A stretch of 64,000 nt of DNA from Paremcibacter congregatus. Lineage in GTDB: Bacteria; Pseudomonadota; Alphaproteobacteria; Sphingomonadales; Emcibacteraceae. The notes under the pieces are model-generated. The model had not been told where the DNA came from. It did no database searches and saw nothing but the letters and a program-made list of their open reading frames with translations. This document shows positions 52,026 through 60,655 of this stretch, in pieces; within the stretch, counting starts at the first letter, position 1, and each line of letters begins with the position of its first letter. The stretch spans positions 3,875,501 to 3,939,500 of the forward strand of contig NZ_CP041025.1 in NCBI RefSeq assembly GCF_006385135.1. The letters run 5' to 3'. The position numbers and the translations under genes were made by a program.

Positions 52026-52382
52026 TTATTCAACAGGTTTTGAAAGCTCTCTTAAATAAACCACCAGAGCCCTGATATCTTCATCTGCAATATTGTTGCC
52101 CCATGCTGGCATCAGAACGGATTTATTGACTGCCGCACCGCCAGATTTGATGGCTTTGAACAAGTCATCATCCGAACGAGACTTCATCTCTTTGGTTTCT
52201 GTATGATCTTTGGGTAAAACATCCATATACCCGGCATTGACCCCGAAACCGTCACCATTGACACCGTGGCATTGTGAACAATAGGCGTGATATAGTTCAT
52301 GCCCCCGCTTATTCTCCGCCGCTGCCCCGCCCGGCAAAAAAACCGCCAGTGCTAAAATTAAAATCATGCGGTAATGTCCCAT
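52026..52382 (-). CDS. Monohaem cytochrome c (class I)
   Basis: Periplasmic cytochrome of 118 residues: signal peptide ending near GGAAAEN (about 23), haem-binding CSQCH near residue 36, and an axial Met candidate in VLMPAWGN near residue 90. The ATG overlaps the stop codon of the upstream dihaem cytochrome gene by one base (TAATG), showing translational coupling. It probably shuttles electrons to NirK or to the multicopper oxidase encoded 32 nt downstream. The partner assignment is inferred from gene order. Confidence 0.9.
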   Translation of the reverse strand: MGHYRMILILALAVFLPGGAAAENKRGHELYHAYCSQCHGVNGDGFGVNAGYMDVLPKDHTETKEMKSRSDDDLFKAIKSGGAAVNKSVLMPAWGNNIADEDIRALVVYLRELSKPVE

Positions 52383-53083
52383 TATTCTTCTCCCGAGATA
52401 AGTTTTAAATAATGAACCAGTTTGTAAATTTCCTTATCTTTCAAGTCAGAGTGCGGCATCAGACTGACGCCTTCCCACACCAGCGGATTGCGAATATAGG
52501 CGACGATAAAATCGGCTTTGAGACGGCTGTAGGCCGTATAAAGCTCTGGTCCCGAGACACCGCCATATTCCGGTTCGTCCTGATGACAGGAGGAACATCC
52601 CTTAAATTTATTGAAATTCATCGCCCCCATCCGTTTGGACACTTTCTTGGGCTTATATTCTTGAGCCCTCACCACATCGGCATGAGCCGTCAGAGTCATT
52701 AGGTAATCGGCAACATCAATCGCCTGCTTGGCGTCAAGACGGGGGTGCGGCACCAAGCTGCCGGCGTCTATTTCATCGCCTTCTTCTGTAACGATTGTAT
52801 GATTTCCAGCAAACATCCCCCCTGGTCGAATGCGAACCGGGTCTTGCAACCACTTCATAACCCAGTCACGGCGGTATTTAGTTCCCGCATAAAATAGCGC
52901 TGGCCCCTTTTGCGCCATACGACCTTTTTCTGTCAATTGACTTGCGGAGACCGCGTGACATGCGGCACATTCCCCTTGCACCAGGGAAGAACCGGATTGC
53001 GTTTGTGCGCCTGCCTGGCTTCCCCAGACGGCGCCCAATACGGTCAGAATAAATAAGAACAAAAATCTGCTGTAGCTATGCAT
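52382..53083 (-). CDS. Dihaem cytochrome c
   Basis: Periplasmic protein of 233 residues with a signal peptide (core FLFLFILTVLGAVWG) and two c-type haem motifs, CAACH near residue 47 and CSSCH near residue 165, each followed by a later Met candidate (GGMFAGNH; VSLMPHSDL). I choose ATG 53083, preceded by GAGG, because the longer frame to 53176 would delay the signal peptide by 31 residues. It lies between nirK (126 bp) and the monohaem cytochrome gene. Such dihaem proteins can pass electrons from the quinol pool or bc1 complex to nitrite reductase. Confidence 0.88.
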   Translation of the reverse strand: MHSYSRFLFLFILTVLGAVWGSQAGAQTQSGSSLVQGECAACHAVSASQLTEKGRMAQKGPALFYAGTKYRRDWVMKWLQDPVRIRPGGMFAGNHTIVTEEGDEIDAGSLVPHPRLDAKQAIDVADYLMTLTAHADVVRAQEYKPKKVSKRMGAMNFNKFKGCSSCHQDEPEYGGVSGPELYTAYSRLKADFIVAYIRNPLVWEGVSLMPHSDLKDKEIYKLVHYLKLISGEE

Positions 53084-53209
53084 TTCTATGACCTCATTGA
53101 TAATAAGTTCGATAAGCGGGGTGTGAAAAATAGGATACTCTATGCTTTTCACACCCCTGATATGCCCCTCAGGCAACCTAGAAAGAAACGAGGGGCATAA
53201 CTGTATTGC

Positions 53210-54154
53210 CTATTCGCGAATGATCAGGTTGGAGCCGCGCCCCGATTCAGGATCAGCTTCACTATGGTTCATCAAAACCGTAATCGCCCCGGTCTGGGCA
53301 TTTTTCATCTGATGATCGACAAGGGCATTATTGGTCGGACGATCCCCCGGACTGATCAGGTCCAAGGTGACGGCATGGGCCGGGGCCACATCATAAGTCT
53401 GCATGCCGTAAGATACATTCTTCGGATTACCGTTATCCCAGACACGGTCCCATATTCCGGCAATGGGATGGAAAGCGACACTGTCGTTGATCTGCGCATT
53501 GACAAAATAGAATCTCACCCGTTCACCGGGCTTGGATTCCAGGGCCAGGCTAGCGTTTTGGTCATGAACAGGGTCGTAATGAAATATTTTTCCGTTGATT
53601 AGATTCGCAGCTTTACCTACATTTTGCGTGATATCATTCGGGGTTGTACCATCTTTAAAAAGATCACCCTGAACAATCACATATTCCCGGTCTGGTTTGG
53701 GGTAATCCTCGCTATACCCTTCCTTGGGGTCTACAATGATAACGCCATACATGCCCCGCGCGATATGCTCTGACATCGCCTCGGCCCCGCAATGATAAAT
53801 AAAGACCCCGGGATAATCCGCACGAAATTGAAAGTCCTTTGACTGACCGGGAGACACCGGGGCGAATTCATCGAGAACATCAACACGCGCCGCATGAAAG
53901 TCCATGGAATGACTCTGCTTGTTGCTTTTCAAATTCGTCAGGGTGAAGTCCACCACATCGCCCTGTTTGACCCGCACGAGAGGGCCCGGGATGGTGCCGC
54001 CGAATGTCCACATCGCTTGCATGGTGCCGGCATTATCCACAGCAAGTTCCTTCTCAACAACAGGGATATCGACCTTGACTGTCTTGGCTACAGTTGTTAA
54101 CGGCAACGCGAAAACGCCTCCGGTAAGTAAAAGGGCTAGAGTTTTAGTTTTCAT
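53210..54154 (-). CDS. nirK: Copper-containing nitrite reductase
   Basis: Periplasmic two-domain cupredoxin enzyme of 314 residues (signal peptide about 1-23) reducing nitrite to nitric oxide. Type-1 ligands are His82 (SHSMDFH), Cys122 (YHC), His130 and Met135. Type-2 ligands are His87, His121 and His281 (DHQ). The catalytic Asp85 (MDFH) and His229 (AFHPIAG) are present, so an active enzyme is expected. The segment GAEAMSEH differs from the APEGMVPWH of classical NirK. The gene heads the cytochrome/multicopper-oxidase cluster and is divergent from an NsrR-type regulator, with a candidate operator at 54174-54196. No nor genes are seen in the window. Confidence 0.9.
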   Translation of the reverse strand: MKTKTLALLLTGGVFALPLTTVAKTVKVDIPVVEKELAVDNAGTMQAMWTFGGTIPGPLVRVKQGDVVDFTLTNLKSNKQSHSMDFHAARVDVLDEFAPVSPGQSKDFQFRADYPGVFIYHCGAEAMSEHIARGMYGVIIVDPKEGYSEDYPKPDREYVIVQGDLFKDGTTPNDITQNVGKAANLINGKIFHYDPVHDQNASLALESKPGERVRFYFVNAQINDSVAFHPIAGIWDRVWDNGNPKNVSYGMQTYDVAPAHAVTLDLISPGDRPTNNALVDHQMKNAQTGAITVLMNHSEADPESGRGSNLIIRE

Positions 54155-54173
54155 TGTGGACTCCTTAATTTAA

Positions 54174-54196
54174 AAGATGTATTTAATATACTTGTT
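54174..54196 (-). promoter_or_regulatory. NsrR-type operator candidate upstream of nirK
   Basis: The two arms AAGATGTATTT and ATATACTTGTT flank a central A and resemble the 11-1-11 NsrR consensus built on AAGATGCATTT. It lies 20 bp upstream of the nirK start codon, suitable for repression relieved by nitric oxide. Confidence 0.5.
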
Positions 54197-54303
54197 ATTG
54201 ACTCATAATTGATGCATGTCAAATACTTCTTTCTTGAAATATGCAACCCTTTGCAACTTAAACAGAATATCGCTCCAGAAATCCTTGTTAGATGCCATTA
54301 ACT

Positions 54304-54322
54304 AACATATAATATGCATCTT
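54304..54322 (+). promoter_or_regulatory. NsrR-type operator candidate upstream of nsrR
   Basis: AACATATAATATGCATCTT; read in reverse it begins AAGATGCATAT, very close to the NsrR half-site. It covers an ATG at 54314 and ends 25 bp before the preferred start at 54347, which supports the later start and autoregulation. Confidence 0.5.
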
Positions 54323-54346
54323 TATGAAATTTATGGCTATTTCTCC

Positions 54347-54799
54347 ATGCACCTGACATATCACACCGATTACGCATTACGGCTACTCATGTTATTGGCC
54401 GTTGAGGACGCCAGGCTTCACACCATTGCGGAAATTGCCCGCCGCTATGGCGTATCCCGTAATCACATGATGAAAATTTCACGCACTCTTGTGGCAGCAG
54501 GCTTCATTACCCCGGTCCGGGGACGAAATGGCGGCTTAAAACTGGCCGCACCGGCAGAGAAAATAAACCTCGGGGCAGTAATCTCGGTTACAGAAGATAA
54601 TTTCAACTTGGTAGAATGTTTTGACGCTGAGAGAAACAGTTGTGTCATTTCAGCCAACTGCGGCTTAAGAAACCCTTTAAGACACGCGCTTCAGGCCTTC
54701 CTGGAAACTTTAAGGAAATATACTCTTCAGGATCTGATCACCATTCCAGGATCTTATAAGGATCTCAGAACCTTATTCGGGACCGAGATCGCGCCTTAG
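54347..54799 (+). CDS. nsrR: Rrf2-family nitric-oxide-sensing repressor NsrR
   Basis: Rrf2 protein of 150 residues from ATG 54347, where the sequence MHLTYHTDYALRLLMLLAV aligns with the canonical NsrR N-terminus; the in-frame ATG at 54314 would add 11 foreign residues. A winged helix (IAEIARRYGVSRNHMMKI) is followed by three cysteines in VECFDAERNSCVISANCGL, the iron-sulphur cluster ligands of NsrR. NO damages the cluster and relieves repression. The gene is divergent from nirK, and both promoters carry NsrR-like sites. The spacing of the cysteines matches NsrR better than IscR. Confidence 0.9.
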   Translation: MHLTYHTDYALRLLMLLAVEDARLHTIAEIARRYGVSRNHMMKISRTLVAAGFITPVRGRNGGLKLAAPAEKINLGAVISVTEDNFNLVECFDAERNSCVISANCGLRNPLRHALQAFLETLRKYTLQDLITIPGSYKDLRTLFGTEIAP

Positions 54800-54964
54800 C
54801 TATTGCAATGGGCTTGTCATGTATGGATACCTCCTGATTTGCAAGGATTTTTTCACTGATAGCTTTAGGTTTGCAGTCATGTATCTGACCTATTATAGGC
54901 GGATTCCATCAAGGCCAGCGATACAAGTTGTCGCGTAAACAGGCCGGATACATGATAAAACTCT

Positions 54965-57742
54965 TTAAAAAAAATAATTAAGGCCGATATAATAATAGCC
55001 CCCGCTTACCCCATAAACACTGTGATTATCGGATCTGACGCCATGCTTATCATAAAGCGCCTCTCTCAAGGGCGGCCTTTTATTCAGCATATTACGTCCA
55101 CCCATATAAATATCCATGCGATCAGTCAAGGCGTATAACGCCTGGAAATCCAGTAATACAGCAGGCTTTCGTACCAGAAACGGCGCACCTTCAACAACCC
55201 CGCGCCGTTTCCAGCCCCCATAATACGTGGCCCGGGTCACAAGTCGAACCGGTCCCGCCTGATGGGTCAGCGAAAGGTTACCGTTCCAATGGGGAATACC
55301 TTCTTCAAATTCATATTTCTTACTCTCGGAAAAAACCTGCCGGGCGGCCTCCGTTCGTAAAATTTGCTGGTTATAATTGAGGCTGAAGCTGATTTCTGTC
55401 GCATGGGCATTCTGCCAGAAGACCTCATAGGTAGTCACCATGTCCGCCCCACGCACCCGGGTATCCAGCTTGTTCTGAAAGAACCTCACTTCCTGAATAT
55501 CCTGACCATTCGGATAACCGATGGCCGCCAGCTGTTCCCGCTGATCTGCAGTCGTCGGAATCGTATCCAGTAAGAGCAACCGGTCATCCACGTCAATCTG
55601 ATAAAAATCCAGGGTAAAGGTCAAACCATTATCAAATTGCGCGACAATACCTCCCGACAAATTGAAAGAGGTTTCCGGCTTCAACGGAACGGCGCCAAAA
55701 ATTCTGGCGGCTTCAGACCCCAACACCAGAACCGCATCAAGAATAAAATCTCCCTGAAGATTCATTTGAGACGTTTGACTGGTGCCAAATAATTGCCCCA
55801 CGGCCGGGGCCCTAAAACCCGAACTGATCGCCCCTCTGAGCGCCAGAGAATTATTGAGTTCAAGTCGGGATGTCAAACGATAGCTGAAATTATCCCCAAA
55901 AACGTTATAATCCTCATATCTGCCGGCGATAGCCACCGACCAACCTTCCGTCACATCCGTTTCAAAATCCAGATACATGCTATAGCTTCCCGTGCCAAAG
56001 GTGCCGGCAATATCCGGGCTGTATCCCTGAAATCCATTTGAACCGACAGGCAGGTCCCTGAGCGGTCCAATGGCGTAAGACGCGGGATCTCCTTCTCCGA
56101 TGCGGTAAGATTCATGGCGGTAACTTGTTCCAGCCGACAAAGTGACATCACTGAAAAACACCGTTTGGGCCAGATTATATAAGACACCCGCCTCAATCTG
56201 ATATTCTCTCTGGTGCAATGACCCCGGCATAAAGGAGGTCGGCGACATGCTCCCCATCGACGGATTAATCGTATTCCAGAGATGATATTTCACTTTATTT
56301 TCGCCCCACCGAAACGAAACATCCCCCTGAATAGACGTGCCGTTGTCAAATTTCAGCCCCGCCACCTGGCTAAAATCCGTTTGAAGTCCGCTAAAACGTG
56401 GCGTAAAGCCTCCGGGATAAATCGTTTTCAAGTCAAATGCTTCCGGGTGCGCCGCCGTACCGTCATATTGTGATTTAGCATAGGCCGCATGAGCCCCCAG
56501 ACCACCACCCGCCAAGGACTGGCGGTAGAAAAAATTAATGGCGCTTTCCGACCGCATGTAATTACCAAAGAAATAAAGCGAAAACTGATCTCCCAGCCGC
56601 ACGCCTCCGTTCCAGGCCGTTTTCAAGGCCTCATAGGACGGCTCTCCGATATTTGTCGCGGGCCAGGGCACCCCCGATACCCCGGCCTCGCGCAAGGCCT
56701 GGGCCCCTGCATGAATGTCACTTGATCGGGTTTGTTCCTGCCGGGTATATTGAACACTCAGGTTCAGGAAACCGGCATCGCTCACTGGCACACCCATGTT
56801 GGCCTGGGTATCAAAGGTCAGCCCCCCGCCTTGATAATATTGACCAATATGCGTTGCAACTTCCCCACCTTCGGCAGTATCCTTCAACGCCATATTAACC
56901 ACGCCTGCAATGGCATCCGACCCATATAAGGCTGACGCACCGTCGCGTAATATTTCAATATCTTTAATGGCGATCAACGGAATAACATTAAAATCCGACC
57001 CCTGAGAACCGGATGTGGTGGCGTGTCCCGTACCGATCATCACCGTCGCAGAACGGTGTCGCCTTTTGCCGTTCATCAGCAGCAACACGTGATCAGCTGG
57101 CGAACTGCGCATGGTAATCGGACGCACAAATGAGGCTCCGTCGTTCAGACTAAGCCGTTTGGCATTAAAGGATGGAATTAGAGTACGAAAAGCATCCGTC
57201 ATATCCACATATCCCGTCTCTGTAACCATATCGGGCTGAAGGATATCAATCGGAATAGCGCTGTCAGTAATGGTGCGGCCGCTACGACGAGTACCAATCG
57301 TAATAATTTCATCAAACCGGCGAGGCGGAAAGGATTTTGCTATGATGCTCTCGTCCGTCCCGTTTTCCGGCTGTACCGCGAACGGAGAAGCCACAGTCTT
57401 TTCTTTCAGAATAACCGTATCATCAGCATTCATAATATAGACAAGATCACTGCCCGCCAGTAAATGGTCCAGTACACTCTCCAGCGTATAATTACCATAG
57501 ATCTCCTGAGGAACCGTTTTATCAACCATAATTTCCGGAAAAAAGAAAATCTGGACGTTCGCCGTTTTCGCCACCATGAAAATATTTTTTTCAAGCGAGC
57601 CAGGCATCAGGCGGAAATGAAACTTTCGGTCAGAGGCCTGAACAACACAGGATAGAACGCCACAGGCCAAAATAACACTAAAGGTTAAAAAAAACTTGTT
57701 ACTCCGTATGGCCACCATAGGAAAAAGAATAAAATTAAACAT
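54965..57742 (-). CDS. TonB-dependent receptor with STN signalling domain
   Basis: Outer-membrane receptor of 925 residues with an unusually long N-terminus. After the signal sequence (about 1-37), residues about 40-112 form a secretin/TonB N-terminal (STN) domain (FRLMPGSLEKNIFMVAKTA; LESVLDHLLAGSDLVYIM), as in FecA. A TonB-box-like FDEIITIGTRR, a plug (VDMTDAFRTLIPSFNAKRLS; IEILRDGASALYGSDAIAGVVN) and a barrel ending in YYYIGLNYFF follow. The STN domain would contact the FecR-like anti-sigma protein encoded divergently, so ligand binding outside could switch on transcription. The neighbouring symporter and dipeptidase genes hint at a peptide or amino-acid conjugate as ligand rather than iron, but this is inference. 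Confidence 0.93.
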   Translation of the reverse strand: MFNFILFPMVAIRSNKFFLTFSVILACGVLSCVVQASDRKFHFRLMPGSLEKNIFMVAKTANVQIFFFPEIMVDKTVPQEIYGNYTLESVLDHLLAGSDLVYIMNADDTVILKEKTVASPFAVQPENGTDESIIAKSFPPRRFDEIITIGTRRSGRTITDSAIPIDILQPDMVTETGYVDMTDAFRTLIPSFNAKRLSLNDGASFVRPITMRSSPADHVLLLMNGKRRHRSATVMIGTGHATTSGSQGSDFNVIPLIAIKDIEILRDGASALYGSDAIAGVVNMALKDTAEGGEVATHIGQYYQGGGLTFDTQANMGVPVSDAGFLNLSVQYTRQEQTRSSDIHAGAQALREAGVSGVPWPATNIGEPSYEALKTAWNGGVRLGDQFSLYFFGNYMRSESAINFFYRQSLAGGGLGAHAAYAKSQYDGTAAHPEAFDLKTIYPGGFTPRFSGLQTDFSQVAGLKFDNGTSIQGDVSFRWGENKVKYHLWNTINPSMGSMSPTSFMPGSLHQREYQIEAGVLYNLAQTVFFSDVTLSAGTSYRHESYRIGEGDPASYAIGPLRDLPVGSNGFQGYSPDIAGTFGTGSYSMYLDFETDVTEGWSVAIAGRYEDYNVFGDNFSYRLTSRLELNNSLALRGAISSGFRAPAVGQLFGTSQTSQMNLQGDFILDAVLVLGSEAARIFGAVPLKPETSFNLSGGIVAQFDNGLTFTLDFYQIDVDDRLLLLDTIPTTADQREQLAAIGYPNGQDIQEVRFFQNKLDTRVRGADMVTTYEVFWQNAHATEISFSLNYNQQILRTEAARQVFSESKKYEFEEGIPHWNGNLSLTHQAGPVRLVTRATYYGGWKRRGVVEGAPFLVRKPAVLLDFQALYALTDRMDIYMGGRNMLNKRPPLREALYDKHGVRSDNHSVYGVSGGYYYIGLNYFF

Positions 57743-57951
57743 CTATCCCGCTTTCTCCAACTCATTTCAGCGCCTGAAAAACTGTAACAAAAATGACATT
57801 TTTTCCCTGTTACTACAATATAAATGATTCTGAACTTGGGGATAAAATGGAAAAAAATGAAAAAAATGATGTCGCATTATTTTGAATGTCCCGTTTTATA
57901 AACATCAGATATACTGGGGCTAATCGATACAGGAAGGGATGCAATCATTAA

Positions 57952-58548
57952 GTGTTGATAAAAAGTAATATGCGCGTACCCACCGAACAAACGATCCAAA
58001 ACAGGCAGCGCCGCGATCAGATGTTTTGCAGCGAGCGTGCTTATGTGGAAAGAATATTTTTAAAATATAAAAAAGATATTCACCGTTACCTGAAATCTAT
58101 GGTGTCCTCTGAAGAAGACGCCCATGATCTACTGCAGGAAACCTACCTCAAGGTTTGCAGCAGAGAAGATATTGGTCGTCTGGATCAGAATATAAAGGGG
58201 TATTTATTCGTCGTCGCGAGCAACCTGGCGAAAGATTTTATCCGCAAAAAAGCCACCCGACAGGAACAACGGCATGTTCCTTTAAACAGTGTTGAATTGA
58301 TCTCACGGGAAGCTTCCCCCGAAAATATGGCTGAATGGCGGGAGAGCCTCGACTGTATTAAAGCGACCCTGCTCACCCTTGACGATCGCTGCAAGCAAAT
58401 TTTTATCATGCGCCGTTTCATGGGATATAGTACAACCGATATCGCGGCAGTTTTTAAAGTGTCCAAACGCACCATAGAAAGAGATCTTCTTATTGCCTTT
58501 GAGCATATTAAAAACGATTTGCAAGAGCATAAATATTATGATGACTAA
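57952..58548 (+). CDS. ECF-family RNA polymerase sigma factor (FecI-like)
   Basis: Sigma factor of about 198 residues with region 2 (FLKYKKDIHRYLKSMV; EEDAHDLLQETYLKV) and region 4 (LDDRCKQIFIMRRFMGYSTT; VSKRTIERDLLIAF). Starts are uncertain: GTG 57952, or ATG 57970 which lacks a clear ribosome site. The gene overlaps the FecR-like anti-sigma gene by 11 nt and is divergent from the STN receptor, the standard layout of a cell-surface signalling trio. It likely directs transcription of the receptor and perhaps of the TPR-symporter genes downstream. Confidence 0.92.
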   Translation: MLIKSNMRVPTEQTIQNRQRRDQMFCSERAYVERIFLKYKKDIHRYLKSMVSSEEDAHDLLQETYLKVCSREDIGRLDQNIKGYLFVVASNLAKDFIRKKATRQEQRHVPLNSVELISREASPENMAEWRESLDCIKATLLTLDDRCKQIFIMRRFMGYSTTDIAAVFKVSKRTIERDLLIAFEHIKNDLQEHKYYDD

Positions 58549-59584
58549 GTTTTTAGAACAGATTACTTCTTTTATCCGCCCGGATGGGAAGACGGATGAA
58601 CGCTTCCCCTCTGCCCCTCGCCGTCCCCTTAAAGACGCGCTGGACATGCCATCCTGTCTCACGGATGATCGCTCGGGAAAGTCTGATCTGGATGCAGACT
58701 ATGACACTTTCATCTGGAATATGTCGAAAGAACTGGAACAGGACCCAGACCTGAAAAACCTGATGGCTCAGTATCAATCCGAAATTGCCGCATCGTCGGA
58801 AAAGGCCCCAGTGAAACAACCCGCTCGGAAGTGGAAAGGAAGCTTCTGGCTGATGCCCACATCACTGGCTGCCGCCGTAATCACCGTCGTTATGGGGACC
58901 TATTTTTACAGCGCATCTCCCACCATGACGTTATATGACACTCCGGTCGGTCAACAACGGACCGTCACACTGGGTGATAAATCCGTGATTACCCTGAACA
59001 CCGATTCCGCGGTTCGGGTTGCCTATACTGATCAGGTGCGGGAATTGCACCTGGACAAAGGCGAGGCAATCTTTACCGTTGCAAAAGACCCGAACCGGCC
59101 TTTTTATGTCCATACCGGTGCAGGTATCGTGCGCGCGATCGGAACGGAATTTAATATCCTGATTGACCCTGACAATACAGGCAAAGTTATCGTATCCGTG
59201 CTTGAAGGACGCATCAGCATTAATGATGAGACCTCGCCTTCTCCCCGAATTATACTGCCCATACTGAAGGCAGGCGAAGAAATTTCTCTGGCGCAAGAAC
59301 TCTCCCCTCTGGACATTAAATCACTTGATACAGCAAGAATAAATGGATGGCGCGCCGGGCAAATTGTTTTTCATGATGTTGACCTCGCCAAAGCCATCAA
59401 GGATCACAACCGCTACGCCAAAACCAAAATCGTCCTGAACGACAACAGTTTCGCAACCCGCAAAATCAGCGGCACTTTTCGTATCGGAGACACCACAGCT
59501 CTTATTTTTGCGCTCCAGAATTTACTCAATGTTGACGTCGAACAACAGGAGGGCAAGCTTTTGCTGAAGAAGCGCGGCGTCTGA
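58538..59584 (+). CDS. FecR-like anti-sigma / signal-transducing membrane protein
   Basis: Protein of about 348 residues starting at ATG 58538 inside the sigma gene. A cytoplasmic N-terminal part with a FecR-type helical segment (about 53-82, containing FIWNMSKELEQDPDL) precedes one membrane helix (about 103-124). A periplasmic FecR domain comes next (about 130-235, TPVGQQRTVTLGDKSVITLN), then a C-terminal STN-like domain (about 275-345, VDLAKAIKDHNRYAKTKIVL; LIFALQNLLNVDVEQQ). It would hold or activate the sigma factor depending on contact with the STN domain of the receptor at 54965. Confidence 0.92.
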   Translation: MMTKFLEQITSFIRPDGKTDERFPSAPRRPLKDALDMPSCLTDDRSGKSDLDADYDTFIWNMSKELEQDPDLKNLMAQYQSEIAASSEKAPVKQPARKWKGSFWLMPTSLAAAVITVVMGTYFYSASPTMTLYDTPVGQQRTVTLGDKSVITLNTDSAVRVAYTDQVRELHLDKGEAIFTVAKDPNRPFYVHTGAGIVRAIGTEFNILIDPDNTGKVIVSVLEGRISINDETSPSPRIILPILKAGEEISLAQELSPLDIKSLDTARINGWRAGQIVFHDVDLAKAIKDHNRYAKTKIVLNDNSFATRKISGTFRIGDTTALIFALQNLLNVDVEQQEGKLLLKKRGV

Positions 59585-59690
59585 TCGCCGCCTTCCGATA
59601 AAAAGAATGTCGCACGCGCCCCCTTGATGCGTTTTATAATTTGGGAAGATGACCCTTTCCTATAATTAATAATTCAAAAAGAGAGTGCTC

Positions 59691-60617
59691 ATGACAAAAT
59701 TTCTAAGCATGCTGACGTTACTGTCGGTGTTTACCATCACCGCATCTGTGGCCGGTGAAAAATCATATCAGGCAACCTCCCTTCTGGGGGAAAAACTCTA
59801 CAGCATCCTGCCGGATCCGGATGATAAAGATAATAAACTGGTTCAGGATCTGAATGCGGCCAAGGCGAAATATGACGCCGACCCGATGAATGCCGATAAT
59901 ATCATTTGGTATGGGCGTAGAACGGCCTACACCGGAAATTTCCGCAAAGCGATCACAATCTTTTCCGAAGGCATCGAAAAACATCCGGAAGACGCCCGTT
60001 TCTACCGCCATCGTGGTCATCGTTATATCACCATACGGGAATTTGATCATGCCATCGCCGATTTCGAAAAAGCCGTCAGACTAATGGAAGGTACAGAAAA
60101 CTTCATGGAACCGGACGGGGCCCCCAATAAATATAATATTCCGGTTTCCAGCCATAAAGGCAACATCTGGTATCATCTCGGTCTGGCCTACTATCTAAAG
60201 CAGGATTGGGAAAATGCGCTGCGGGCCTATCGCAATGGATATAATACCGGCAACAATGCTGATAATCTCGTCTCGACCTCTCATTGGAAATATATGATCC
60301 TGCGCCGGATGGGCAAAGAAAAAGAAGCCCTTGCTGAATTGGCCCCGATTCGTGCCGATATGAAAATCCTGGAAAATGATTATTATCACCGCCTGTGTCT
60401 TTTCTATAAGGGTGAAATTTTAGAGGCAGAAATGTTCGCCGACAAAAAAGACAGTATTCAGAACTCCGGTGCGTCTTACGGTCAAGCCAACTGGTATCTT
60501 TATAACGGCAAAAAGAAAAAAGCCGTCAAGATGATGGAAGATTTTGTATCCACCAGCAAAATATGGGGCGCGTTTGGCTATATTGCCGCCGAAGCCGATC
60601 TGGCTTCGTTTAAATAA
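59691..60617 (+). CDS. Exported TPR-repeat protein
   Basis: Secreted protein of 308 residues with signal peptide (MTKFLSMLTLLSVFTITASV) and tetratricopeptide-type helices from about residue 60 to 260 (IIWYGRRTAYTGNFRKAITI; FYRHRGHRYITIREFDHAIA; IWYHLGLAYYLKQDWENALR). I prefer ATG 59691, after AAAGAGAG, over GTG 59685. It is clearly paralogous to the lipoprotein at 62079-63044, including the motif EPDGAPN. It lies between fecR and a sodium symporter gene. A chaperone or scaffold role at the membrane is possible; no enzyme motif is present. Function unknown. Confidence 0.85.
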   Translation: MTKFLSMLTLLSVFTITASVAGEKSYQATSLLGEKLYSILPDPDDKDNKLVQDLNAAKAKYDADPMNADNIIWYGRRTAYTGNFRKAITIFSEGIEKHPEDARFYRHRGHRYITIREFDHAIADFEKAVRLMEGTENFMEPDGAPNKYNIPVSSHKGNIWYHLGLAYYLKQDWENALRAYRNGYNTGNNADNLVSTSHWKYMILRRMGKEKEALAELAPIRADMKILENDYYHRLCLFYKGEILEAEMFADKKDSIQNSGASYGQANWYLYNGKKKKAVKMMEDFVSTSKIWGAFGYIAAEADLASFK

Positions 60618-60655
60618 AATACACATAACTACGTGACATGCATAAGGGAGGCAGT

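Noticed and set aside
54314-54346. Longer nsrR starting at ATG 54314
   Set aside because: The ATG lies inside the operator-like sequence and adds 11 residues not found in NsrR proteins.
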